DNA of 64,000 nt from assembly GCA_001769035.1 (NCBI GenBank), contig MENF01000100.1, forward strand, positions 1 to 64,000, written 5' to 3'. Both the position numbers and the translations under genes were made by a program. Numbering within the stretch: the stretch's first letter is position 1; every line of letters starts with the position of its first letter. Below the pieces are notes generated by a model. The model had not been told where the DNA came from. It made no database searches and was given only the letters and a program-made list of their open reading frames with translations. Below, piece by piece: positions 47,896 through 57,633 of the stretch. Source of the DNA: Bacteroidetes bacterium GWA2_32_17. Its GTDB lineage: Bacteria > Bacteroidota > Bacteroidia > Bacteroidales > GWA2-32-17.

Positions 47896-49136
47896 CTTAT
47901 TACTTCTTTTTTATTACTTGATTCGAGTAAGCTTATTCCTGTAAAATACTTCGATAATCCTTCAAAATTTACGGTAGCATTTAATAAGTGATTTTCATAC
48001 ACTGATGAAGGTGTTGAAAGGATGAATCGTTTGCAATATAAGCTGCCATTTACACATCCTTTATGATCGACTAACGAATTACAATATACTTGTCCATTTA
48101 TTATAACATCTTTCTCAATTTTAAGAATAGAACTGTTTTTTTGCTGTTCTTTTTCACGAAATAAAACAAGTGCTCCTGATAATTCGGTTTTTTCACCAAT
48201 GCTTATAAAAGATGAAGTTTTTGAATCTTTTTTATTCAATAATGCTATTACACTTGGGTATATCAACCGACAATCTTCTTCAATTTTTGCTGAATCTGTA
48301 ACAAATGCCTGTAATGTTCCCTGAAAATTATTTTCTATAATAACATAAGGTGCATATATTACAACATCACAAATTTGTGCAGATTCTTTTATCTCAATTC
48401 CTTTTGTTGATTTAATAATTACATTCCCTGATATTATTTTATTTTCTAAAATAATTATTTGTTCCGAATAGACATAAAGTGTTTTTTTGTTGAAATCATT
48501 AGAAATAGTATCTTTTTTCTGAATTGATTCAAACCATATCAAACTATCATGGGTACCTGGTTTTCCTTCAAGCATTGCAACATTATAATCAACCATACTT
48601 TTATTCAATTCGGGTAAGTTTTTTTCGCTTTGTTTTATTTCGCCTTCCACGAATTTTGTTCCTGAAAAACTACTGCCTTCGATATAAGCTCTTTTTATAC
48701 CTTTTTTTGGTAACCAGCATGTTCCTTTTAGTAAAGTTTTACCACATACATTTAAATAATCGTCCTGATCGCATAAGTACAAAGCCACTTTATTACCACT
48801 GAAAATATCATCACCAATTAGGGCTTTTTTTGAATAATTAAATCTGTTCCACTTTCCACTGCATACTATTATCTGGTAAAAACCCCATATATTTTTTTGG
48901 AAAGTAATTTCCCTTACTTCATCGTCAAATAAATTAATTTTATTTTGGTTTAAAGTTTCAGGTATTTCGAGCACAATATTCATTGAAGAATTCACATCGC
49001 ATACAAGCCTTTCCTTTATAAATTCATCATCGAGATAACGATTCTGATAAAATGTCCAAAGAATAAAAAAACCGGATAATAATGCGATGATAATTGATAT
49101 AAAAACTGCGTAAAATAGTGCGGCGGCTTTTATCAT
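47883..49136 (-). CDS. Membrane-anchored protein in GspK-like position with predicted beta-helical region
   Basis: N-terminal hydrophobic segment MIKAAALFYAVFISIIIALLSGFFILWTFYQNR; repeating short beta-strand pattern (KIISGNVIIKSTKGIEIKESAQICDVVIYAPYVIIENN). Confidence 0.5.
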   Translation of the reverse strand: MIKAAALFYAVFISIIIALLSGFFILWTFYQNRYLDDEFIKERLVCDVNSSMNIVLEIPETLNQNKINLFDDEVREITFQKNIWGFYQIIVCSGKWNRFNYSKKALIGDDIFSGNKVALYLCDQDDYLNVCGKTLLKGTCWLPKKGIKRAYIEGSSFSGTKFVEGEIKQSEKNLPELNKSMVDYNVAMLEGKPGTHDSLIWFESIQKKDTISNDFNKKTLYVYSEQIIILENKIISGNVIIKSTKGIEIKESAQICDVVIYAPYVIIENNFQGTLQAFVTDSAKIEEDCRLIYPSVIALLNKKDSKTSSFISIGEKTELSGALVLFREKEQQKNSSILKIEKDVIINGQVYCNSLVDHKGCVNGSLYCKRFILSTPSSVYENHLLNATVNFEGLSKYFTGISLLESSNKKEVIRWLQ

Positions 49137-49151
49137 ATTTTCGTTAAAGAA

Positions 49152-49940
49152 TTAATGGTCAATTTTAGTGTCGGAATTTGTGTTATTGTTGCTTATGTTT
49201 TTCTGTTCTTTATCTTTCTTTTTCCAGAAAGGTTTTTTGTCAGAGTTATTGCTCTTTGTTTTTTCTTCTTTTATTTTATTTTCTTTTGAATTCTCTTTAT
49301 TTTTCTCTTTAACTTTCGAATTGTTTTTGTCATTTTCAGGCTTTTCTTTCTTCACTTTTTCTTTTTTTTCTTTAGAAGGTTTCTCATCTGCAACCTTAAC
49401 AGATTTAATTTCTGGTTCTTTAATAATTTCTTTATCTTTTATAAATTTCTTTATTATTGTTGAATCAGGAGAAACAATAGTACACTTACCCTGTTTGAGA
49501 CCTTTTTTGTAATTTGTTGTAGTGATAATTTTTCCAGTTTTGTCAATAGCTATTTCTTTGCCATCTTTCATCCCATTTTTCATGTTTTCTATAAGACTTA
49601 AACCACCTTTTTTATTCCAGGTTTTCCATTCTCCTTTTTTCAAACCTTTTTTAAAGAATCCTTGCGTCATTAAGTTTTTATCTTTATCGAAAACAAAATA
49701 CTTTCCATCTAAAAGTTTTCCGTAATATCCTCCTGCATTTTTTTCAATTTTATCGGAATTATACCAATAGTAAACAAAATTGTTTTTAGGTTTGATGTTT
49801 ACATTTTTAAGTCTTATTATAGCTTTTACTGTAGAATCCTGATTATTTACGATAATTTCAGTTCGTTTCATTTTAGGTGGGTTTTGTGCAAAACCAACGA
49901 AATTGATAAACAGTAATAAAAGGGATAAAAATGATTTCAT
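49152..49940 (-). CDS. YwqK/MORN-repeat-like protein with Lys/Glu/Asn-rich tail
   Basis: KLLDGKYFVFDKDKNLMTQGFFKKGLKKGEWKTWNKKGGLSLIENMKNGMKDGKEIAIDKTGKIITTTNYKKGLKQGKCTI; tail KEKKEKVKKEKPENDKNNSKVKEKNKENSKEN. Confidence 0.75.
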   Translation of the reverse strand: MKSFLSLLLLFINFVGFAQNPPKMKRTEIIVNNQDSTVKAIIRLKNVNIKPKNNFVYYWYNSDKIEKNAGGYYGKLLDGKYFVFDKDKNLMTQGFFKKGLKKGEWKTWNKKGGLSLIENMKNGMKDGKEIAIDKTGKIITTTNYKKGLKQGKCTIVSPDSTIIKKFIKDKEIIKEPEIKSVKVADEKPSKEKKEKVKKEKPENDKNNSKVKEKNKENSKENKIKEEKTKSNNSDKKPFWKKKDKEQKNISNNNTNSDTKIDH

Positions 49941-49944
49941 ATTA

Positions 49945-50448
49945 TTATTTTATCTTAAATATTGTTTTTAATTCTCCTGCATATTTAACAATTACCGAAT
50001 CATTAAATAGTTTATTTATTTCCACTTCATTTATTACATTTCCCTGGTATATAATAAAATCTTTTCCATTTATTTTTAATAGTCCTGTTTGATTCTTTGA
50101 TTTTTGATTTGTTATAATACCTTGGTATGAAAATTTTGGCCAATTAATTATCGTTTTTTCGACTTTGGGAATTTCTTTTTGTTTCACAATTTTTATAACT
50201 TTTTGATTATTCGGGTTTCCATTTTGATTATTCGAATTATTACCTTTTCCCAAAAAAGGATCACGGTAATTGGAAGCTAATTGAAAAGTGTCTGAAACAG
50301 TATTTTGTTCGTTTTTTTGTTTAGGAATATTTTGACTTACTATTTCGTCTTCATCGGAATTAACATAACTGAAAAGTTTATATGCAATAGTACCCCATAC
50401 GAGAACTACTAAAAAAATCAATATATATCTAACCGATTTATTTTTCAT
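49945..50448 (-). CDS. PilP/GspC-like periplasmic linker protein
   Basis: Single TM then linker; NWPKFSYQGIITNQKSKNQTGLLKINGKDFIIYQGNVINEVEINKLFNDSVIVKYAGE; gene order. Confidence 0.55.
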   Translation of the reverse strand: MKNKSVRYILIFLVVLVWGTIAYKLFSYVNSDEDEIVSQNIPKQKNEQNTVSDTFQLASNYRDPFLGKGNNSNNQNGNPNNQKVIKIVKQKEIPKVEKTIINWPKFSYQGIITNQKSKNQTGLLKINGKDFIIYQGNVINEVEINKLFNDSVIVKYAGELKTIFKIK

Positions 50449-51409
50449 AAATAAATTTCTTCCCTAAACTAATACTGCCAATATTTCCGGCTGCATCCAA
50501 TGGTTTTATTCTCCAAAAATATGTATTAGCTGTTTGCATGGTATAAGTGTATGTTGTATCAGTAACAAGTACTTTAAAAACATTTCCGGAAGTTGAAAAC
50601 ACAGAATCTGTAGAGAGAAATAGACTATCTTTTAGCGTAGAACCTGAGTTCGCTCCTCTGGTCCATCTGAATGTGAGATGAGAAATCGTTAATATACTGT
50701 CATTAATAGTGTCATTTGTTGCCGGATATGTCAAAGTTGGTGTATTTGGTCTGGTTGTATCAACCACCAATGTTCGTGTTGTAAAAAGTGAACTTGATGT
50801 TCCGTTTTGTGCCTGAATACCCCATGTATAAAATCCTTCAATCAGGGTAATGCTTATAGTATCTCCTGAAACAATATGGGGATTTAATGCAAGAGAGCCA
50901 TTCCAATCGGGACTACGGATTTCTAAACGGTAATCAGTAGCATTATATAATTCGTACCACTTGAATTGTAATGTAGTTTGATTTGTTGCTAAACTATTTG
51001 TAGGTGAAATAAGAACTACCTGCTGGCCAGATAAATCAGCCGTGCTATCAATTTTTAATGAATAGGTTGTATAAACAGTTTCACTATTTCCGTTTATCGC
51101 TTTAACTCTCCACTGAAATGTTCCCGGATATAGTGTAAATGTAAACTTGTTAGTTGTTATATTTGTATCTGCAACCATTTGATTAATTGCTAAAAAAGAC
51201 GAATCAACAATTTGCAGATTGTAACTGGTTGCTCCAATAACTTCTTCCCACCAAAATGTGTGAGAAAGGGTTGTTGTTTGAAGATTATTTGCTGGTGCAA
51301 TAATGGTAACAGTTTTACCATCAAGATCTTCTTCTACAATATCTTTACAGCTTGTAACAAATATTACAGGAAGAATCATCCATAATAAATTGAGCCATGT
51401 CTTATTCAT
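50438..51409 (-). CDS. Lipoprotein with three FN3-like repeats
   Basis: Lipobox VIFVTSCKD; repeats (LSHTFWWEEVIGATSYNLQIVDSSF..., LQFKWYELYNATDYRLEIRSPDW..., LTFRWTRGANSGSTLKDSLFLSTD...). Confidence 0.65.
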   Translation of the reverse strand: MNKTWLNLLWMILPVIFVTSCKDIVEEDLDGKTVTIIAPANNLQTTTLSHTFWWEEVIGATSYNLQIVDSSFLAINQMVADTNITTNKFTFTLYPGTFQWRVKAINGNSETVYTTYSLKIDSTADLSGQQVVLISPTNSLATNQTTLQFKWYELYNATDYRLEIRSPDWNGSLALNPHIVSGDTISITLIEGFYTWGIQAQNGTSSSLFTTRTLVVDTTRPNTPTLTYPATNDTINDSILTISHLTFRWTRGANSGSTLKDSLFLSTDSVFSTSGNVFKVLVTDTTYTYTMQTANTYFWRIKPLDAAGNIGSISLGKKFIYEK

Positions 51410-51941
51410 TTCTTACTTTTTTAAAGTTTTGAAAATAGAGCGTTGCAAAAAGTTTTATTGAACCGGTTTTATAATCCTTTTGAGAAGCGAACCGAAGTGA
51501 AACTATTTTTCCAAGACGAAATTTTTGTTCGAGATTATAAACTAATGTTAAAATCTTAATAAAATTACCCTCAATTACAACCTGATTGGTTTCTACTTCA
51601 AAATCCTGATTTTTAAAATATATTGTTTCAGGAAACTCCGTAAGTACTACATTGTTCTTTTGGCAGTATTCACTTACCTTTTCCAGTAAAATTTTCTGAA
51701 AATCAGTACTTGTATCAGGATTCATTCCAACTGACCTTTCAATGGAAGCTAATTGCTGTTCAACATTTAATATTTCTGAGGGAGCAGTTTGTATATTTTT
51801 CAATTGGTTTTTATATTCACTGCATTCCATATATATATTTATTGTTTTTCGGAATGAAAGGTAATACGAAAGAAAAAGCATAACAACTACTCCTATCGCA
51901 AGTAGTTTCACTTTTTTATTATATGTTTTTCTTTCAGCCAT
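51402..51941 (-). CDS. PilO/GspM-like inner-membrane protein
   Basis: Short cytoplasmic N-terminus, single TM, periplasmic ferredoxin-like domain; operon position. Confidence 0.55.
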   Translation of the reverse strand: MAERKTYNKKVKLLAIGVVVMLFLSYYLSFRKTINIYMECSEYKNQLKNIQTAPSEILNVEQQLASIERSVGMNPDTSTDFQKILLEKVSEYCQKNNVVLTEFPETIYFKNQDFEVETNQVVIEGNFIKILTLVYNLEQKFRLGKIVSLRFASQKDYKTGSIKLFATLYFQNFKKVRNE

Positions 51942-53164
51942 TAATTAAATATCATTTCTATTTTAAATTCCCCTTTTACAACAGCATTCTCCTGTGAATA
52001 ATTCATAATGTTAATTTGTTTTACCCACTTTTGCTGCTGGAGTTTTTTTATCCAGTCGTTTAAAATATTTGAATTAGGTGTAATTCCGGAAATTAGTATA
52101 GTATTCCTGTTAAATTCAGGAGCCTGATTTTCTTTTAATTTCTTTTTTAACGGATTTATATCCATAACAGTAAGTGTAATAGTTTCGGGCAAGGTTAAGG
52201 CAATCTGATCGGCAAAATAGGATTGACGACTGCTTTCTGAAAGATTATAATCTTTAAAAAAATCCTTTTTTAGTTTAAGTTCTGATTTCAATGTGTCCAA
52301 TCGTTTGATTAAATCTGTATTTAAACTCACTTTATAGGATAACTTATCGGACTGTTTCCGAAAATTATCAAACAAAAGAAAACTTATTAGTAACAAAGTA
52401 AAAATAAAAACAAGTGCAGTCCAGCCTCCCATAACAAATATCCTTTTATTCCAATATTCATCGGCTTGTTTTTGAATATTATCAGGTAATTTAGTTTCAT
52501 CAAATAAATTCAGGAGATAACAAAATCCTGCTGTAAATGAAAGAAGAATAGTTCCTTCAAGATTTTCATTCCCGACACGAATAATAGAACCTGCAGTTAA
52601 ATTTGATGTGCGATTAATTTCAACAATTAAATTATTTTTTATTTGCAGTTGTTGCAATGGTATTTCAATAATATTTTCTTTTGTTTCAACAAAACTTAAT
52701 AAATGATTAATTATTAGGGGTCCTAAAGAAACATTTACGATAATTTTTCCGGCATCATTAAAGATATTGCAAATCTCATTTAATTGCTGAATTCTAATAA
52801 GCGAAATAAAAACAAAATCGCCTTCTGTTTTGTATTTTTCAAAATAAAACTCACTTGAATTTGAATTTGGCAACACCTGATTTAACAAGTTTTCATCCGA
52901 GCTGTCTTTTTCAACCATCACTTTTCTTATAATAACACCCTTACCATCTATTACTAACTGAACGGGCAAAGAAGATGGAAGTATTTTCATTAATTCTTCA
53001 ATAGTTGTGATACCGGAATGTCTTTTAGTGATTTCTACCTTGTTCTTTTTCTTTTGAAGTATAACAACAGAAAAAATATTGCTGCCATCAGTCTGAATAT
53101 TAACTGACACACCGGCAACAGAATTGCCTTTTATTAACTCTATTTTCTTTAGCTTCTGAAGCAT
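51941..53164 (-). CDS. PilM/PilN (GspL)-like fused assembly protein
   Basis: N-terminal ~230 aa cytoplasmic domain, TM GWTALVFIFTLLLISFLLFDNFR, C-terminal LPETITLTVMDINP...ILISGITPNSNILNDWIKKLQQQKWVKQINIMNY PilN-like. Confidence 0.65.
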   Translation of the reverse strand: MLQKLKKIELIKGNSVAGVSVNIQTDGSNIFSVVILQKKKNKVEITKRHSGITTIEELMKILPSSLPVQLVIDGKGVIIRKVMVEKDSSDENLLNQVLPNSNSSEFYFEKYKTEGDFVFISLIRIQQLNEICNIFNDAGKIIVNVSLGPLIINHLLSFVETKENIIEIPLQQLQIKNNLIVEINRTSNLTAGSIIRVGNENLEGTILLSFTAGFCYLLNLFDETKLPDNIQKQADEYWNKRIFVMGGWTALVFIFTLLLISFLLFDNFRKQSDKLSYKVSLNTDLIKRLDTLKSELKLKKDFFKDYNLSESSRQSYFADQIALTLPETITLTVMDINPLKKKLKENQAPEFNRNTILISGITPNSNILNDWIKKLQQQKWVKQINIMNYSQENAVVKGEFKIEMIFN

Positions 53165-55074
53165 TAATAAATGACTGTAGGTTTAATGAATATATTAAGT
53201 TTGCTTGTTTTTTTCTCCTTGGTTCGGCTGCTAAAAATCCATTTAATAATTGGTATTCTTGAAAGTAATGGCACGCCTGTTCCTGTTTCACTGCTTCCGT
53301 TTTCTTCAAGTCCACCCAACAAAACCATTTCTTCGTTTTTTATTCGGATTAAAGACTCGAAATTTCGGGTAACAGAACCCGGAGGTGCATTGGGAGAAAT
53401 TCTTGCAGTAAAGTCAGATTGTTTTACTTTAATTTCCAATGTTACCTGATTATCACCAGAAACGATTGGTTTTATTGTAATAGATAAATCTGCATTAATT
53501 GACTTATAAGTTCGTGTAGTAATATTTTGGGGGTTTTGTGTGCCTACAACATTGTTTTGCTCTTCCATATAATATTCAGTTTTTCCAATACTTAATGTGG
53601 CTTCGTGACCATTAAGAGTTGACATTTTTGGCGTTGACCGAAGATGCAATACTCCATTATCTTCAAGAGCTTTTAAACTTAAATAAAAATTGGGAGTAAC
53701 ATGCCCTAGATTAAACCAACCAAACCCATTAAAAGAATTTATCAAGTCATTAATCGTATTTGTACTGAAAGTCATATCTATTCCTGGAAAAATACTTCCT
53801 TCAGTTTTTACTTGAGAATTATCTCCAATACCGGTTGAAATTCCTGTTGATGTTATATGTTTTTTTGTTACATCAACTATCATTACTTCAATTAAAACAA
53901 CAGGTACAACTTTATCTATGCTTCTTATAAAATTTTTAACAAGTTGCACTTTTGAACTTATGCCTGTTAACAAAAGACTGTTTAATTCAGGAAATTCTTT
54001 GATTTCAACATCTTTTTTTACATCACCAGGAATTACATCCATAATTTTTTCAACTGTTCTGAATTGCAATTGAACTACTTCAGATTCTTTTAAAACCATT
54101 ACTTTTTGTTCGCCAAGAACATAAATATTATCTGTTTTGCGATATGTAAATTCAGTGCCATTTAAAACATTATCCAGAAATTCATCATAGGTCATTCCGG
54201 TAATTGTCATATCAACAGTTCCATCTATCTGAGATACAAGCGAGTAATTTACATGTAATTTATCAGAAACATCTTTAATAATATCAATGATTGGTGCATT
54301 AACAACACATAAATTAATACTATCCATTGAAAAGACCTGAGCAGAAATACTGGCATCTGTTGATTTTTTATTTTTCTTATTATCTCCGGTTGCTTTATTA
54401 TCTTGTTTCTGAATTTCCTTTTTATCCAATATGTAAAAACCATCTGAGTTCTTAGTTAAGCTTAAATCATTAGAGAAAGCTAACATTTCCATTACCTGAT
54501 CGAAGGGTTTATCCTGAACAAAACCATTAATTAATATTCCATTAAGCGAGGAAGCAAGTATAATGTTTTTACCAGATTGACGAGTTATCTCTTTTGTTAC
54601 ACTAACAAGTGTGTCCTTTGTTAAATCTACAGAAAGCTGGTCGTTTGCTGTAGTGTATTTAATGTTAAGTTTTCTAGGGATAAATATAACTTCTTCTTTA
54701 GGTGCCTGATATTTTGCTACAGTAATAATTGTTCCAATAACTTTTATTTCCAAATCAAATTCTTTCGCCATAAACATTAGCATATCTATTACCCGAACAT
54801 TGGAAAAATTATTTACAATAATAATACTCAATGTCGGGTCAACTGAAATATTAATTTTTGCATTATTTGCTACCGCTCTTAAAAATTCCTGTATTGATAC
54901 TCCACTCACGGAAACATCAACCGATTCATCCATGGCCGGCATTGTAACTGAAAGTGCAGTCAGTTTTTTTTCAATTTCTGTAAAACGGTCGGTTTGTGAC
55001 CATGCAGAGCTTATAATTCCCGAAAGTAAAACAAGCAAAATTATTTTCAATAAAAATCCTCTGGTTCTTCTCAT
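53164..55074 (-). CDS. Secretin (GspD/PilQ family)
   Basis: VSVSGVSIQEFLRAVANNAKINISVDPTL; VVPVVLIEVMIVDVTKKHI; LRSTPKMSTLNGHEATLSIGKTEYY; EEMVLLGGLEENGSSETGTGVPLLSRIPIIKWIFSS. Confidence 0.95.
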   Translation of the reverse strand: MRRTRGFLLKIILLVLLSGIISSAWSQTDRFTEIEKKLTALSVTMPAMDESVDVSVSGVSIQEFLRAVANNAKINISVDPTLSIIIVNNFSNVRVIDMLMFMAKEFDLEIKVIGTIITVAKYQAPKEEVIFIPRKLNIKYTTANDQLSVDLTKDTLVSVTKEITRQSGKNIILASSLNGILINGFVQDKPFDQVMEMLAFSNDLSLTKNSDGFYILDKKEIQKQDNKATGDNKKNKKSTDASISAQVFSMDSINLCVVNAPIIDIIKDVSDKLHVNYSLVSQIDGTVDMTITGMTYDEFLDNVLNGTEFTYRKTDNIYVLGEQKVMVLKESEVVQLQFRTVEKIMDVIPGDVKKDVEIKEFPELNSLLLTGISSKVQLVKNFIRSIDKVVPVVLIEVMIVDVTKKHITSTGISTGIGDNSQVKTEGSIFPGIDMTFSTNTINDLINSFNGFGWFNLGHVTPNFYLSLKALEDNGVLHLRSTPKMSTLNGHEATLSIGKTEYYMEEQNNVVGTQNPQNITTRTYKSINADLSITIKPIVSGDNQVTLEIKVKQSDFTARISPNAPPGSVTRNFESLIRIKNEEMVLLGGLEENGSSETGTGVPLLSRIPIIKWIFSSRTKEKKTSKLNIFIKPTVIY

Positions 55075-55086
55075 TCTTATTTTTCT

Positions 55087-56526
55087 TTATATCGTTGTCA
55101 TAAGTATAGGATAAACTTCTTCGGCTGTTGTTAAACCCTGCTCAAGAAGATTAAAAGCACTGTCGGATAAACGTAATATTCCTTTTTCTTTAAGCAAAGA
55201 ACCTACATTCATATCTTCAGCTTTTATCTTTTCCGATAAATTGTAATCAATAGTAATAACTTCATAAACTGCCCTACGTCCACGATAACCCGTATAAAAA
55301 CATTTTTCACAACCTGCGGAAATGTATAAAACATTCAGCTTACGTGGCAAAACAAAATTCTTTGGCAACAATAAGCTGTCAAATGGTATTTTTGTTTTAC
55401 AATGCGGGCATAAAAGTCTGACAAGTCGTTGTGCTACAGAAAGACTCAATGTATTTGCCAATAAAAATGAAGGAACTTCCATGTCAATTAATCTTGAAAT
55501 AGTTCCCCAAGCAGAGTTTGTGTGAATTGTTGACAAAACAAGATGACCTGTTAATGCAGCCCTTATTGCCATTTGTGCGGTTTCATTATCCCTGATTTCA
55601 CCTAACATAATAATGTCAGGGTCTTGACGTAAAAATGTTCGTAAGGCACTTGCAAAAGTCAGCCCAATACTTTCTTTTAGTTGCACCTGATTAACTCCCT
55701 CAAGTGTATATTCTATCGGGTCTTCAATGGTAAGTATATTTACATTTTCTTTATTTAAAATTTTTAATGTTGCATATAATGTTGTAGTTTTTCCACTGCC
55801 TGTAGGTCCGCTAATAAGTATTATTCCATGAGGCTTTTTAATACCCTCATAATAGTCCTCTAACTGACGGGTATTAAAACCAAGCGATGTAATATCAATA
55901 TTTGTTGAATCTTTACTTAGAAGACGTAAAACAATTTTTTCGCCATACAAAGATGGCAGAACAGAAACCCTGATATCAAATTTATCTTTACCGGTATTAA
56001 AAAAAATTCTGCCATCCTGCGGAAGTCTTTTTTCGGCAATATCGAGATTTGATTTTATTTTTATTTTGTTAACCAGCGATGGATATTCATCTTTTTTAAT
56101 AACATAACGCTCTACTAATTTACCATCAATTCTTAAACGGATGCGACAATTTTCTTCGTAAGTTTCAATATGTATATCGGAACTGTTGATTGAATTTGCT
56201 TCAGAAATAAGCCGAAAAAGAAAATCATCACTTAACCTACCGTTTACAGAAAGTGTTTCCTCACCTGTTTTTCCTTTGCCTTTTCGATAATAAAGACTTA
56301 ATGATTTCTGAACAATTGGTGATGGAGTTTTTTCTAATGTTACTATTTTTCCAAAAAGTACTTCCAAATCATCTTTAATAGTTTCATTATATTTTAAAAC
56401 ATCAATGTAAAATTCAATATTCCCGTTGCTTGCAGTTTTCGGAATAATGCCATAATACCATGCTTGATCTGCCGAAACCATTTGTAACAAATCGGTGCTT
56501 ATTGTTATTTGGTCTATTTCAGACAT
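55087..56526 (-). CDS. T2SS/T4P assembly ATPase (GspE/PilB)
   Basis: GIILISGPTGSGKTTTLYATLKILN; ILTIEDPIEYTLEGVNQVQL; FLRQDPDIIMLGEIRDNETAQMAIRAALTGHLVLSTIHTNSA; LCPHCKTKIP. Confidence 0.97.
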   Translation of the reverse strand: MSEIDQITISTDLLQMVSADQAWYYGIIPKTASNGNIEFYIDVLKYNETIKDDLEVLFGKIVTLEKTPSPIVQKSLSLYYRKGKGKTGEETLSVNGRLSDDFLFRLISEANSINSSDIHIETYEENCRIRLRIDGKLVERYVIKKDEYPSLVNKIKIKSNLDIAEKRLPQDGRIFFNTGKDKFDIRVSVLPSLYGEKIVLRLLSKDSTNIDITSLGFNTRQLEDYYEGIKKPHGIILISGPTGSGKTTTLYATLKILNKENVNILTIEDPIEYTLEGVNQVQLKESIGLTFASALRTFLRQDPDIIMLGEIRDNETAQMAIRAALTGHLVLSTIHTNSAWGTISRLIDMEVPSFLLANTLSLSVAQRLVRLLCPHCKTKIPFDSLLLPKNFVLPRKLNVLYISAGCEKCFYTGYRGRRAVYEVITIDYNLSEKIKAEDMNVGSLLKEKGILRLSDSAFNLLEQGLTTAEEVYPILMTTI

Positions 56527-57052
56527 TGTAAAAGCCTAATAAATTGGTTATGTAACTATCGTTTTGAAGTTTGCCCGGATAAAAAACAGATTCTATTATC
56601 AAAACACCTAATAAAATTGTTGCAACCAAGCCAGCTAGAGGCACTGTTTTTTCTGTGCTTTTTAAAATTAGCAATGTGATTAAATAAATTAAAAGACTTA
56701 AAATAAATGCAGAAACTAAAAAAAGAATAAAATTTATTGGTGAAAAAGCAAGGCATAAGCAAACAAAAAAGAGCCAATCGCCCAACCCTATATGTTGTCT
56801 CAATATATTAATTAGTTTTTTGGATTTAATAGAAAACCAGAATGTAACAAATAGAAATTGAATAAATACAATACTTAAATTAATTAATGAATTGTTTAAA
56901 ACATCTATTAAAGTATTTTCCTGAATTGAATATAAAATAAGTAAGATTGCTAAAAACGGAATAATTACCCAATGAATTTCACGCCATTTTAAATCCTGAT
57001 ATACTACTATCAACAGCAACACAAACAATATTATCCGAATAGTCCAGAACAT
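56519..57052 (-). CDS. A24 (TadV/PilD C-terminal-like) prepilin peptidase
   Basis: VVYQDLKWREIHWVIIP and HIGLGDWLFFVCL provide the two Asp motifs; lacks the N-terminal methylase domain. Confidence 0.75.
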   Translation of the reverse strand: MFWTIRIILFVLLLIVVYQDLKWREIHWVIIPFLAILLILYSIQENTLIDVLNNSLINLSIVFIQFLFVTFWFSIKSKKLINILRQHIGLGDWLFFVCLCLAFSPINFILFLVSAFILSLLIYLITLLILKSTEKTVPLAGLVATILLGVLIIESVFYPGKLQNDSYITNLLGFYNV

Positions 57053-57231
57053 TATATGTTAATTAAGTTTTCAATGTGATTATTAACAAATTGATTTTCA
57101 GTTATTACCCCGACCCTAAAGGGAGAACTTAAAATCAATTTACAATCTTCAAGGTTTGGGGTAAGCAAATTGATTTTCATAATATTTAAATCTTCTTTAA
57201 TTATATTAAAATTCATTAATTAAAAACCTTT

Positions 57232-57633
57232 TTAATCTTTTGTCGTTTCTTTAAGGTTTTGATTCTGGTCTATTTCCCATATATTAAAAACACCGTCCCC
57301 GTCAAAATCAACTACAGAAGTTGCTGTTGCTTTAAAACTGTTGGTACTTGCTTCCACAATTTCAATACGGTAATTTGCTTTTCCGTTTTCGGTTACAAGT
57401 TTTGATTGTTCAAAACCAATGTCATCTATGGTTTGTGAGTATTTTGAATTTTGATAAAAAAAACTTTTTTCAAGTGTATATAAATGATTAAGCTGTATTT
57501 GTGCCTCTGTACTTTTAGCTTTTGTTATTAACGGCATAAGTTCGGGCAATGCCAAAAGAATAAGAATTCCCATGATAACCAAAGCTACAAGTAACTCGGT
57601 TAATGAGAATGCTTTAATAAAATTCTTCTTCAT
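57232..57633 (-). CDS. Major pilin/pseudopilin (GspG-like)
   Basis: KAFSLTELLVALVIMGILILLALPELMPLITKAKSTEAQIQLNHLYTLEKSFF; DFDGDGVFNIWEID. Confidence 0.9.
   Translation of the reverse strand: MKKNFIKAFSLTELLVALVIMGILILLALPELMPLITKAKSTEAQIQLNHLYTLEKSFFYQNSKYSQTIDDIGFEQSKLVTENGKANYRIEIVEASTNSFKATATSVVDFDGDGVFNIWEIDQNQNLKETTKD

Noticed and set aside
45895-57633. Calling the locus a retractile type IV pilus
   Set aside because: No PilT-like ATPase or pilus biogenesis accessory gene seen, so only a T2SS/T4P-like assignment is supported.
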